From Himantopus leucocephalus (lineage: Eukaryota > Chordata > Aves > Charadriiformes > Recurvirostridae), in assembly GCA_003993805.1 (NCBI GenBank), contig RSEF01000020.1, forward strand, positions 12,457,655-12,521,654: a DNA stretch of 64,000 bases. Direction: 5' to 3'. The notes below the pieces were generated by a model. It had not been told where the DNA came from and did no database searches. It saw only the letters and a list, made by a program, of their open reading frames with translations. Positions within the stretch are counted from its first letter, which is position 1; the number at the start of each line of letters is the position of its first letter. The position numbers and the translations under genes were made by a program. Positions 47,801 to 59,709 of this stretch are shown piece by piece.

Positions 47801-50800
47801 ACTGATAGAAGCGTTTATTCTAAAACCTCTCTTCTCTTCAAAGGAAAACAAATCAAGTGGAAATCAGAACATTCTGAGTGATCAGAATTTGATGTTTTCT
47901 GTGATAAAACAATTGTTGTTCACAGTGGCAGTGCATTTCCAAGAGCAATTTAAAGCAACTGGTTAACTCTCTTTTCATTAAGTGCAGTGGATCCAGCGTA
48001 GCTCGTGCAAGAGGTCCACTCGCAGAAAGTCACTAACAGGAAAAACGCACATGCCATTTGTGGACCTGAAATTGCACATGCAAGTTCGGCATCAAAGAGT
48101 AGATTCTTCTTTCAGGATAGACTGAAGAAAAATCTCCTGTTGATCTTTGATTTGTCCCAGATACAAATTTATGGAGATCAAGAATCACTTACGGCTCGGG
48201 GACCAGCTGTTTGGCACATAATTGCTCTCGGCTACAGCTCACGGAGCGTGTGTCCCCTGGCCTCAGAGCCCGGTTTTGGATGAGCTAGGTTGGCAATTCT
48301 TCTACATGGGTTAAAACTTCCAGGTGAAAAAGGCTTTCAGTAAGAGGTTAAGCCAGACATTTGCAGCAGGGAGGTTGATCAAATCCATATTCCTTTATGC
48401 TGGAACAATTCAGGGATGCTTACCCGTCTGATGCTGCTTTTCATCAGGGAAGGCTGTGGCGAACTGAGGGACACTGAATTCTTAACATCCTGCAGCTCTT
48501 TTGCTAGTGAAAATCCAGGTCTTTCCAAAAGAAAGCTAGAAATGGGAAAACAGAATCTGCAAACCATCAATATTTATCTTTTTTAAAAACACAAACCAAA
48601 CCAAAACAAACTTCTTTTTTTTCCCCAAGAAAAGCTTGAAAAGAATAATAATAGTAGTTTTAATGCCAGTGTACCAACTTTCAGAGTATGTAGTACTCAT
48701 ACAAGTAACGATGGCAGAACAGCATCCATATAGCAAAACCCAATGGGGTAAAGTTAGGTTACAAATATAGTACAGATAGTCTTGCTTGTGCCCGTGAGGC
48801 ATGGTATCGTCCTTACTTCAGTGATCACTTTGTTTTCCGTAACAGAAGTGAAGTAGCAGCAGTTCTGCAAGTCGGGGTCCAGAAAATCGGGTTAGAAACT
48901 GAGAAACTGAAGAAGACAACTAGCCATGAGCTGCGTACCCGCAGGGAGTCTGCGGCAGGAGCACAGGCATGTCCAGACACAGCAGTGCAGCTGAACTGGG
49001 CAAAACGGAAACTTTTTTTTTTTCCTCCTACCACCCCTTTCTTGCTTCCTATTGCACTTGAGAACATCAGTGCAACAACAGTTCCTGTGGAAAATGGAAT
49101 TCTTTTCTGCAAAGCCTCTGTACTACATAGGGTTGAACATCGTTTCAATCCGCATATTGAAAAAGGCCATCACCTTGTGGAAAAGGTAGTGTGCAGTCAT
49201 ATAATTAATTGTGGCATTTTTCTGCAAGACAGAGGAAGACCAAACTGAGATTGTATTGGCATTTTTATACCAGTATTTCCTAACGTTAGCAAAAGTATTT
49301 TTGGCACTCTTCATAATGTTATTCTAACATAAGATGCAATTTTGTAGTAATGCCACAGGTATAGAAAATAAGTAAAGTAGGGAGAAATAAAAATCTCAGC
49401 ACATAGGACTGGCACCCATATAATTCATCAGTACCATTGGATCTGCTTTAAAAACCGGAGCAACCTTGTATTTATGCTGTCTTTTATTGCAATTTAGCAT
49501 CATCATCTCAACAGCAAGCTCTCCCTGGGCCAAAAGTTTTGTCAGGCTTTCGTGAAGTGCTGAAAGGTTCGTGCAACCTCTTATTAACCTATTTTCATGG
49601 CCTCTCTGCCTCCTCACAGAGGTCTCATGGGACAAAGCAGTTGTAAGAAATATTGAAAATCAGGTAGTTAGGCAACTAAAGGCTACTGCTCACAGTAATT
49701 AATACAAAAAATGATACAACACTCTGACTTGAAAATCAGGCAATTAATAAAAGTCCATTTGGGAAATTTTTACCAAGTTAAAAGTTCACACTTGGTCTGA
49801 CAAACGTTTTAACTTTTCTTTTAGTCTTTCATAAACTCATTGTGGATAACAAGTCAGGACAACGATCCTCTGGCCACTGACACCTTATCAAAGTTCTGAT
49901 TTGTTCACTGCTGAAGTCAGTGGAGGCTTTTCACAACTATTTCTGTGTTCAAAGCTCCAATATTAACAATATTACTGGTACAATTTATTTCCCCTTTCCC
50001 CCCGTTATGCTATTTGGTGTATGTTTTAGCTACACCTGCCAAAGCTATACTTCAAAAAGGAAACCTATCCCCTAATGAGGCTGCATGCCTCGGACATTCT
50101 TAAATGTATAAGGTTTGGTTTCCTACAACAGGACGTTTTTAAGGAAGTTTGTTCCTCTGAAGTATTTCACAGGCCTCCAAGTTACACCTGTGAAATCTAT
50201 TAATGCTGTGGTACGACAGAATCCTTAGATAGTGGTTTATGCCATTGCAAATAGCAGAGACCTGTGAGACCCAAACTGTAATTCAGAATATTTGAAAAGG
50301 TCACAAGTTCTTTATCAGAAAATTAAGTTAACCCTGAAGCAAGGATCTTCTGGTGGCTTTTAAAACTTGAGTTCTCCGTCAACTACTCCCTCAAGGGTCC
50401 AGTGATGCCACTCTCATGCACACCTTCTTCTACGCACGGTCTCACTCTGGGCGCTACCCAGGATGAGAGAAGATGGCAGAACAGAGCAGCATCAGGCAGC
50501 TCCAAGCTGCTGGTATCCTGTTGGAAGTATTTTCATGATGGCTTTACTCAGCCTACCACATCCTAAGCTCTAAAGAAATCTGCAGCTTTGTACTTTAATA
50601 TCATTTGTATGGAGGAGATAAATTTTATTCTGGACCTCCATTGTTGCTTGCTGGAAAATCAGTGCCTAGAAAAAGAAAAGTAGAAAAACGTGGTTTCAGA
50701 GGTATTTCTGCCGACATGGTGAAAGAAGCAGCATTGGTTATTTCTTTTCTAAGGACACCAAATGCTTAGGAAACTTCTGCGCCAGTTGAAGAGCTATGCA

Positions 50801-53800
50801 AAATACTCAGAAATTCAGGGAAGCTCAGTCTATCTGCCCCTTTACAAACTATAAGACAAAAAGTGTTTAGCGATAGGGAAAGGCTTACCTTAAAAACACG
50901 CGAAATGGAATATGTGCTCCACAATCCATATTGCTCAAGCTGTAACCCTCACAACTTGCAGGCACAGAGATTACCACTGTTCCCTGAAGGGACTAGATGT
51001 ACAAGTGGATAACCTGAACCTCAAATATGAAGAGAATACAAAAGATGCAAATCACTGAGATTAAGAACATTAGTTAGTAGCTGGTTGCCAGGGGGTAAGA
51101 AAATACTCTCCAAAGGAGCAGATAATTTTCCTTAGTGGAGCTGTTGCATCTCTCTGTGAAATATTATTATTGGCCTCCATTGAATAGAAAATCTTGAATT
51201 AAATGAGTGCCTGGTGGGATGCAGGATTTCTCATCACCATACCTGTGCATATGTTTGACCAAGGGATACTGGAAGCTGAAAATCAACCACTTAACAGGGA
51301 GCCCTTGCTGTGTGCATTCTGAATGCGGTGTAATTAATACCATCTATTCATTCTGACTAAGCTTTCCCTATTTTCACTCTAAACATCACTATTGTCTATG
51401 AATAAAGTCCAGACTAACTACTGGAAAAGCTCATCCAAGGATGGATGCTTGCTTGTAAATACATCCAGATGCTAACCTTCTAATACTGCCGCGACTCAGA
51501 GAGGATACAGCTTGTTACAATATTTGTTATTTAAGAGACTACTAGGAATAAAAAAAGATTGTAAGTTTTGTTGTGTTTGATGTAAAAAAAAATCACAAAC
51601 AAATCCCGCTGAGCCTGTTTTGCAAACATGCTGAATTTATGAGGATGAAAGGCAAGTCAGAAAAAGGTCATGCCTATTAATTTCAATCCTTGTGCAACCC
51701 CAGCATATTCTATACATGCCTAGTAAGATTTGTGGCATTTGGGTAAATACATTTGTATTCCTTTAATGCTATTAATAGTATCTATGCTCTGTGTTGCTAA
51801 GTATATTTCAAATGGCTTCTTTTGCAGTTCTGATATACTTCAGTTAAATGCAAGCATGATATTATAGGCCTATAATTTACTATTTCCATCACATTAGCTC
51901 CTTCTCACTTGGTGAAATCCTTTATACTTTGAAAGGTCTGTTAATAGGATTGGACAGTTTTGTGCTTTCTACTATGAATTTTTACCTTGACTTTGTAATA
52001 ATCTGGCAATGTCTTGTGACGTTTGGCAGTGCACAATTAGAACTGAATGGGCAAGATGTGAGAAGAGTGGGACTTCCCCATCCCATTAGCACTGCTCTTT
52101 GTGGCTTATATCCTCAGCCACGTGATGGAAAGATGCTCTTCTCATCCCACTCACATCCTTCTTCACATCATGTCTATATTCAGCCCTGCAATGAAAAACA
52201 TTTCCTTTTTGTAGAGGAAGAAAAAAGTCTTCTTTCATCTTAGAATAAAACCAAGTGCCTTCTAAGCTTCTCTGTGAATGCAAAAAGAAGAGGAAGCCCA
52301 GCACAGGACAGCCTGCTATCAGCGTGCTCATCTAAAGAGTATGGATACCAGGGTTCAACTTTCATGTCAGTCACAAAGAGAGGGGAATGTCTGACCACCA
52401 AATGCACAATATTTTTCCTCTGCGTTTCCTCACTGGTTTTGGCAAGAAATCAATCCTGGATTTGTTACACAGAGATAAAGGGAGTTTCATGCTTGTGGCA
52501 GTGGGGAAGCTGTGGAAGAAAGAGGCAAGAGAAGATGCATGTGGGACAATCACGGGGACTCCTGAACCTGTAAGGTGACAGAGTCTGGCAAATATTTTCA
52601 GGGCTTATAACTACGTTGTAATTAGTGAAGGCACTGCAACAAGGTCCTGCTGGCAATGGAATAAAGAATGTGGGGATATGAGAAGCATAAATCATTTATA
52701 AGGGCTGCGTAGCAGCTCTGTGCCACCAGAAGCTCTGAATTCCATTGTATATAGCAAGGCATAGATTTGTCACCCCACTTGCACTGACGAGTTCATTGCT
52801 GATGAAGTAAGTGTCTGATTGCTCAGCAGAAAACAAAGAGTTTGTATTACAGGATGGAAGACATTGGATACAGTCAGGTTGTGAAGGAATTCAAAGATAA
52901 GATTAAAAGGTAATTAAGAATGGTTGTAGAACACCAATCTTTTAAATGGGCATGGATGAGTCAGTTTTCATCAGTTTTGTTTACACTATGTGGGAAACGT
53001 TGATGAGGACTGTTTTGCTACTTTGCCTGCATCAGTATTCAATAGTGAAGACTATATTAGTAAATGAAGGTGAAATAAGAGCTTATACAGTAGCTGATGG
53101 GACTGTATATCAATGCTGCAGACAACATGCACAATGTAATGGATGTTTTGTGGCTAGGGAACTTAATCGTTAGCATAGGAAGGAGGAGCTGAATGAAGTA
53201 CTAAAATGAATATTTGAACACTAATTGCAAGACTCCCTGACATAATAATATCAAAAGCAATCTTCTGTTCTATCTTAATTTACTGAGCACCAAGACCACA
53301 TTCATTAATTAGGAATCTGATCGTACTAGCATTACAATCAGAGAGCAATTTTACTTGTGTGAGTATATCCACTGATTTCAAAGTCATATGCTTCTGTGTT
53401 TGCAGAATTGGATACTAGATGCAGTATACCAATCTGGGTAAAATATCCTAGTCCTATAAAACCCAAATTTCCTACCAGCATCCTGAAAGACAGCCTTCCA
53501 AGATCAAAACTGGCTTAGTTCTGCTGAAGAAAAATCTATGTGCACCTGGATCCAGAACTGTTTATGTTAGTATCTCGTTTTATACTGAATTTTTCAGAGT
53601 GAGCTTGCAACTATTTACAGGTTCTCAGTTCAGGTCTGCAGGCAGTGATGGGAACTGGTAAGATTGCAACTGGTTTGGGTCTACGTTATAAATCTAAAGT
53701 GATCATGAATTAATAATTAATATGTTTTTTATAGATTTACTGACTGGTACAGGTGGAAGTGCCTGTCCCATGAGTGAATCAGTATTTAAATCAATCAGTT

Positions 53801-55309
53801 TTCACAGAAGTGACTTCCCCTCCACAATCCCACAACCATATATCATCCCTCTCGCCATGAGCTGCAACCGTATTAATTCATACCGCATAGACCTAATCAA
53901 TGGTGCACATGTTTACACATACTTTTAAGTTCTTATGAAGTATATGCATATACAGACAGGAAAGTATAATCTAATAGCTCATTTACAAATGAATATGTCT
54001 GCTGCCGGTGTCTCATCAAGAAAAGCAGGCATGTGCCCTAAGCACAGTTGTTGAGATTGATGCTGATTAGCAACTACAGCTGGGGTCAAATATTCAAGAG
54101 GAAAGTTGTCTCATTGAAGATACTATACATGTAGCTACTAGTACAGGTGCTTTGATTTGCACCTCCAGTTCATTTTCTGGTGATATATTTTGTGACTGCA
54201 AGTTGTTCTCCTCAAAGAGAGTTTTGGTTCTGCGATACACCGAACTGAAAATGTACCCTCAGTTACGCTGTCATGCCCTCTGTGATATGTACCTTTCTAA
54301 CAGCAAGCCTCAGGTTTCATTAGTAATGGTATTTGACGCTGTTGTGAATACATAAATTCTGGAGCCAAGGCTGTGAAGAATATTAGATACGAAATACAGG
54401 TACTCTTTCCAACCCCAGCCTTTGTGCAAAGATTAGTTCTCATGAAGTGCACCTCCATCCTCGGTTTTGTTAGACTAGCTACATCACTGCTAAAAAAGTG
54501 CAGAGAAGAGGAACAGGACGTATCTTATTGTACCATATAGATCTTGGCTGTGGGAGTGAGGTCCAGTGCAGAACTTGGGGGTCGTGGTGCCTGCTGGCTT
54601 GGGAATTTTACCGTGCCTTGCTTCACCCAAATGAAGAATTAGCATTTTCATTAGGATGATCTTTTTGATTAAATCAATGAACCTTTAAGACAGTATTTAT
54701 CATGAAGACTCTTCTATAATAGAACTACTTCAATGGGTTGTGCTTCACTGAAAAATAATTTTTCAGGGGGAAAAGGTCATTTTAATTACATTTATTTCAA
54801 GTTTTGTCCAGGGTATTTTAAACCTCTTGGTCTTAATGCTATGCTGTTTTTTTTTTCCCAATTTTGCAATGTTGTTGTTGTTTTCTGTAATTGCTACGGT
54901 CACTTTTGCTTCAACAATGAAGAGGAACAAGGAATAACAAGGTACATCACCAAAACTAAGCCAGGGAATCTGCTTTTTAATCTGGCTTAGTAGTACACAT
55001 CTGGTAAACCTAAAGACCTGAAATTGTTCAATTAAATTGCTTTGGCTTCTTAACTATGGCTATTTTATAATACATCTTAGCCTGTTCAACTTTGTGACCA
55101 AAATGAAGAAAACATTCTTTTACCTTATTTTTGTCAAGACATGAGGTGCTCTTTTTTAATCATTGTGACATAAATGTATATACATGCTCTCCTTGTAACT
55201 TCCAAAAACTTCTTACTCCAAATTTGTGCCCTGTCAAATTTGACAGAACAATCCTAAACTAGTAAGTTCATCGAAATTTTGTCAAAGTTGGCAGTGAAGA
55301 GATAATCAA
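44899..55309. other. Non-coding DNA, no gene seen
   Basis: Over 10 kb of AT-rich sequence with only short chance frames (none above about 110 codons). It holds the (AAT)n microsatellite at 46784-46802 and T-runs near 47565 and 49013-49022. No young CR1, LTR, tRNA or exon-like pair of splice sites was recognised. A CR1-like snippet near 54495 was considered and rejected. Confidence 0.55.
46784..46802. repeat. (AAT)n microsatellite
   Basis: About six uninterrupted AAT units. Likely length-polymorphic. No functional meaning is inferred. Confidence 0.9.
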
Positions 55310-55711
55310 GGCAATGGAGGCAGCAGTGAGATGCCGCTCACTGCAGGACGAGCCCTGTGCTTACGAGACAGAAGACCTGCTGAGGAGAGCAGCCTGGAGG
55401 AGCAGTCGACCTCAGTGGTGCTGTTGCTCTGGCGTTTGCCCCCCAGAATGGGCTTATCGTCTCTGTGGGGCAGGCACAGGGCTGTCACTGGAACACAGAC
55501 TCCAGTGGATGGATGAATGATCTCACCCTGAACTGTCTAATCAACAAGATGATTAAGATGCGGGGTGCCATCGCTCAGCTGAACATACAGATGTTTTAAG
55601 ACCAAAAGGAAAGATGCTAGCGAGCAGGGAGGCACAGTCCTTCCCGGGGAGACTCGCCCTGGAGGCAGCCTGCCTGTTTTCCGTACAAGCTGTGAGCCGA
55701 CCAAAATAAAG
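55310..55711 (+). other. GC-rich island ending in a poly(A) signal, transcript or retrocopy candidate
   Basis: This 400-bp block is distinctly GC-richer than the AT-rich DNA on both sides and ends at an AATAAA (55705-55710). One plus-strand frame runs open for about 68 codons (from 55314 to TGA at 55518-55520) and contains a basic/cysteine-rich stretch (RRAAWRSSRPQWCCCSG). A different frame then reads LTLNCLINKMIKMRGAIAQL before a stop. No family is recognised and no poly(A) tail follows. It may be a 3' exon of an unseen non-coding RNA, an old retrocopy, or simply a compositional patch. Confidence 0.2.
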
Positions 55712-58360
55712 AAAGATTAGGGGGGAATTATCAAAGGGTTTAACAACTGGATACCATTTTCAAAGGAGAATTAGGAGCTTAATTGTCAAGACTTCCAGTG
55801 AGATATATATCCCCATGAAGCTATTTTTAGTTTTCAGAAGTACCTGAATCCATTAATTGTCAGTGTAATTTAAGGTTTCTAAATCACTGCAACGTTTTAA
55901 AAAAATCTAATTTATTTTCTCTCCACTCACCTCACCACTCCCCACTTTCAGCCCAAAATGCAAGTATGAGAATGACTGACAAGTTTTCAAGTCAGCTAGG
56001 ACTAGCCAAATTAACAGTTATCCACTCAGCACCTCTAATTTACTATTTCATTAGAAATGATGGTAATTTGATACACAATAATCCAGAGAATAGCTTGCTC
56101 AACATCCCCTGAGAAAACCTGGGAGAGACGGTTCTGTCAGGTAAATTAAATACCAGGAAGTAAGGGGATGTTATTTTACCTACTGCAAATCAATCATAGG
56201 TGCTGTTTAAAAGGTCATTTGTATGTAAGTGGAAATTTTTTAATGTCCCTGTTTAAAGGCACTAACTGTTATATGCAGAGGCATAAATCCATGGCACTCT
56301 TGAATACTAGAAAAAATGCTCAGAGGCTTGTCTGTAAGAACCAATTACCTGCTGATTCACGAAATTTCATGAATTATTAAAGAAAATCAAAGATTGATGG
56401 GATCTACTTTTACCCATTTGAATTGGCAATAAAAGTATACAGTTTCCCTTTCCAGGAATATTTCAGAACTTGAATTTTTAAAGTGATTTTGCTCTGAAGT
56501 GAAATATGCCTGGAAGAGGGTGGCTTATTCACTGTAATATGGTTTAATTGCAATAATACATAGAGCAAATGTTATTTACCATGAATAAAAATAATATTTT
56601 TTCATGAAGAAAAGAACAACATTGTACATTATCAGTGATGCATATTTTTAACGAAAAGCAGTAGAGATGGTTACTCCACTGTTTTTCATTTTAATTGTGC
56701 AATAGAAGATTAATTAGTATGAAGCACAAGCTCTGACCACAGCAGTGATGTGAAGAGGCACCACGCAAATTTATAGCCTGGATACTAAATATGCACCACT
56801 ACAAATTTCTTCAAACATATTCTTATCTTTTTCATGGAATGACCTGAACTTATGACCAGTATATCTTGTTAGTCTGATGAGACAGTGAATTCCTTCAAGG
56901 CCAGACAAGGATAAGTCATATAAACCTACAAATATCCATCTGTATTTGAATACTGTTGTACATGTTTACACATTCACAGCAACTGAAATCTGGCCAAAGA
57001 GCAAAAAAATGCTAAGTTTTTGAACTCAGAAAACTACAGATTTGTGCCTCTGGCTTGTGGGCTTTTCCAGTGAAATTTTTTCTGGAGAGAGTCTGCTACT
57101 GTGCCCGTGTCCCTCCTGTGCTCCTCCTCCCACGTGCCTTGCAGTGCTGGCCAGCACGTATCTGTCTGCAGTTCCTTCCCAGCGTGAGCCCAATATGGAT
57201 GTTCACTTCAAGCTAAGACTGAACATTTTCTTTGCACTGGTCCCTGACTGACTTTCTGAAGTGGACAGAGAAACATTGTCTTTTGCCCCATGTATGTCTG
57301 CGTAGAAAGAAGATCTGCAGAAAATAGTGCAGTTTAGTTTTTATCCAACCTGGTTAACAAGCAACAGACGACACTGAGGTGTCTCCAAGCTATGGTTTGA
57401 AGTCTTGATAGCTTGTATTCTTATCACAAATAGACAAAAAGAGAAAGGACTTACCTTTGCATAACGATGTCCCCAGTGTCTCGGGACTTCAATAATTACA
57501 GTCCAATCACACAACACTGTACTTACTTTGTGGCCCTGTTGGGTACAGAGTGGAAAAGGTGCATTGAATTACAAAGCCACGATCTTTTATGTATGAAAAA
57601 AACCCAGTTCCTAATGTTTTCAACCAATGCAGTAAGGCATTCTACCCCACCTTCTCTACCTAGCAGTATTTACCTTGGAGACTGAATGTTTGGTCAAGAG
57701 CAGCACAGTGTTGAATCCTAACCAGTCTCCTGGTCTGCATCACCTGCAACTGAAATAATGCCCACATAAAACTGCGACAGTAGCAAGTGACCGCCCCCCC
57801 CCGCCCCCGGAAAACATCAGTACTAATGTTCAATGTCTTGGTGAGGAACAGCCGCGCTCCCTTTGAGGGCCAGCAGAAAGTGCTGGGATATGCTGATGTA
57901 CCAGTCACTGCTTGAGCGAATGCACCCAGCAGCACATGCTTCACTTGTCCAGGATACGTATAGCTCCACTAAACCTTTTCTAATGTAAATCTAACTTCCA
58001 GTTTACTTTGTTTAGGCCTTCAAACACTGTAAATTACCAGGGGAAGGGGAGGGATAACTATATAGAAAAGTGCAAGCATTAGAGGACTAAAGGCTAAGAT
58101 AGGAGGAGGTGGGGCATGGGAGAAAAACAAGATGGAAAAACTAAAAGCCAGTAAGGAACAAAATCTCACTGGTATCTCTGCAGACTTTGCAAAGAGTTAA
58201 AAAAGGCTTTGACGTCAGTATGGAAACAGCTGAACTCGAAAACAAATACATCTCGCAATTCTCTTGATGGTGTGGCATTTCATACTACTGTTATCGTACT
58301 ACTGACATGCAGTTCGGCTAAGATGACAGAGTAAGCTATGAAGCTGTACTCTCGGTGGGA
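55712..58360. other. Non-coding DNA, no gene seen
   Basis: AT-rich unique sequence. About 56540-56760 has the even, ATTA-rich look of conserved non-coding DNA. A C-rich tract lies at 57791-57810, again on the plus strand. Confidence 0.5.
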
Positions 58361-58362
58361 GA

Positions 58363-58401
58363 GTAACTATGACTCCCTTAATAAGCTGGGATCATAGTTA
58401 C
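58363..58401. repeat. Near-perfect 14-bp hairpin
   Basis: GTAACTATGACTCCC (58363-58377) pairs with GGGATCATAGTTAC (58388-58401) across the 10-nt loop TTAATAAGCT. One extra C in the left arm is bulged. It sits just outside the suspected retroviral relic and might be a terminal or regulatory inverted repeat, but no second copy is visible. Confidence 0.7.
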
Positions 58402-58423
58402 TAACTGGGCTGAGTTGCAGCGG

Positions 58424-58750
58424 TCACACCTCCACGTGGTCCCACTGGATACCCTTTGGGGTAACCAAGTTGACCTCTGCCCCAGTGGAAGTTATGGTTA
58501 CTTCCTCCCTATCGATAGGCCTCACCAACCTATTGACAGTATTTCCAAAGGTGAAACAAATTTGGCAATATGATCCGTGTATCATTGCCTTGGGCCTCAG
58601 CCCATGGGTCGCAACACGGGCACAGCTGCGCAGCTCTTGAGGGTGGGCTGTCTGACTTCTGACTACCCTCACATGGCTTGTGACATTAAGGTCTTGGTGA
58701 TGTAAGGAGGCAGCCTCTCATCAGGAGCCAGTCATCGACAACATCTATCC
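58424..58750 (-). mobile_element. Possible decayed retroviral (protease-region) relic, unclassified
   Basis: A GC-richer block interrupts AT-rich DNA. The minus strand carries a frame of about 90 codons, open from just after a TGA near 58750 to a stop at 58424-58426. Within it the residues VTITSTGAEVNLVTP resemble the DTGA-type active-site region of retroviral aspartic proteases, but the catalytic aspartate position reads serine. The flanking residues otherwise cannot be placed. A second frame of 57 codons precedes it, overlapping near 58690-58860. No conserved reverse-transcriptase, integrase or LTR signal is visible next to it. As it stands the fragment is broken and short. A wholly different origin is possible. 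Confidence 0.22.
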
Positions 58751-59548
58751 TGGTGACCAGAAAAGATCCTCCAGCCATTTTGGCACTGGTGGAGAAGATC
58801 CTGGATGTCCATCCTATGGGAGCCAGAGATGAGGACTGTTGGAGGTGGTGGAGCATCTAAGGACAGTAATTCTATGGACTTTGTACCTAGAATTGCACAC
58901 AAATGTTACCGTTATAATCAATATTGTGACTGTTAGTTAACTGAGTATGCAGGTAATAAAAGTAGGGACTCGTGATGGTTATATATCATGACTCATCACC
59001 CACTGATACCAATTACTGGCTATGTCTAGGTGGGTGGGGCACCTTCACTTTACCTGGAAAAGGAATGTGTATTCTATATACATTTGATAAATAGCAAGTG
59101 GTGATAAATACTTCATTAAAAAATAGAGACTTTTAAAATATAAAAAATTCATACAGGTTTGCACAGAGTCCTTTGCACAAATCTGAAACTAATGACTTAG
59201 ATTTGTCACTTGGACACATCAGTTAATGAGTGGAATCGAAGATCTGAAGATGTTGATTTAGACTTGGGAGGGGCTTTTAGCACATGACACGCTGGAGATA
59301 TCACACACACAGCAAGATGTGGCTACATTAGATGAGTGAGCCAGCAACTGAGAAGGTAAGAATCTGAGGGGGTCAGAAGAATAGGAAGAAATTAAATGTT
59401 AAGTAGAAATGGTTAAGTTCGTGTAGTTACTGTGAACAAAGAGTCATTACTCAGTCTGAAAATATACACAAGCATGGATTTTATGCAGTATATAGTATAA
59501 AGGAATTCAGAAATACAGCATATCTATTGGAGAAGTTTCTCCTTTCAG

Positions 59549-59699
59549 AAACAACGAGAAATATGTTTGCAGAAACCAAAAAAGAAAAGAAGACACTGTA
59601 AAGACAGTGAGGCTGCCAGTCTACAGCGACCTGGGAAGTGGAAGGCCAACGCCACATCCAAATAAGAGCCACCTGCAAGTGAAGATACAGCATTTTGAG
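59549..59699 (+). other. Splice-flanked segment, weak exon candidate
   Basis: AAGTTTCTCCTTTCAG (AG at 59547-59548) and TTTTGAG|GTAATAAG (GT at 59700-59701) bound 151 nt. One frame reads KQREICLQKPKKKRRHCKDS and on to a stop after 39 codons, with a basic cluster resembling a nuclear-localisation signal. A further donor-like AGAAG|GTAAGA lies upstream at 59355/59356. No family is recognised. The internal stop means it could only be a last coding exon or part of a non-coding RNA. Confidence 0.12.
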
Positions 59700-59709
59700 G
59701 TAATAAGAT

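Noticed and set aside
54480..54560. CR1-like snippet (AAAAAAGTGCAGAGAAGAGG)
   Set aside because: Resembles a CR1 ORF2 segment over about 29 bases only. Neither flank continues the alignment, so it is likely chance.
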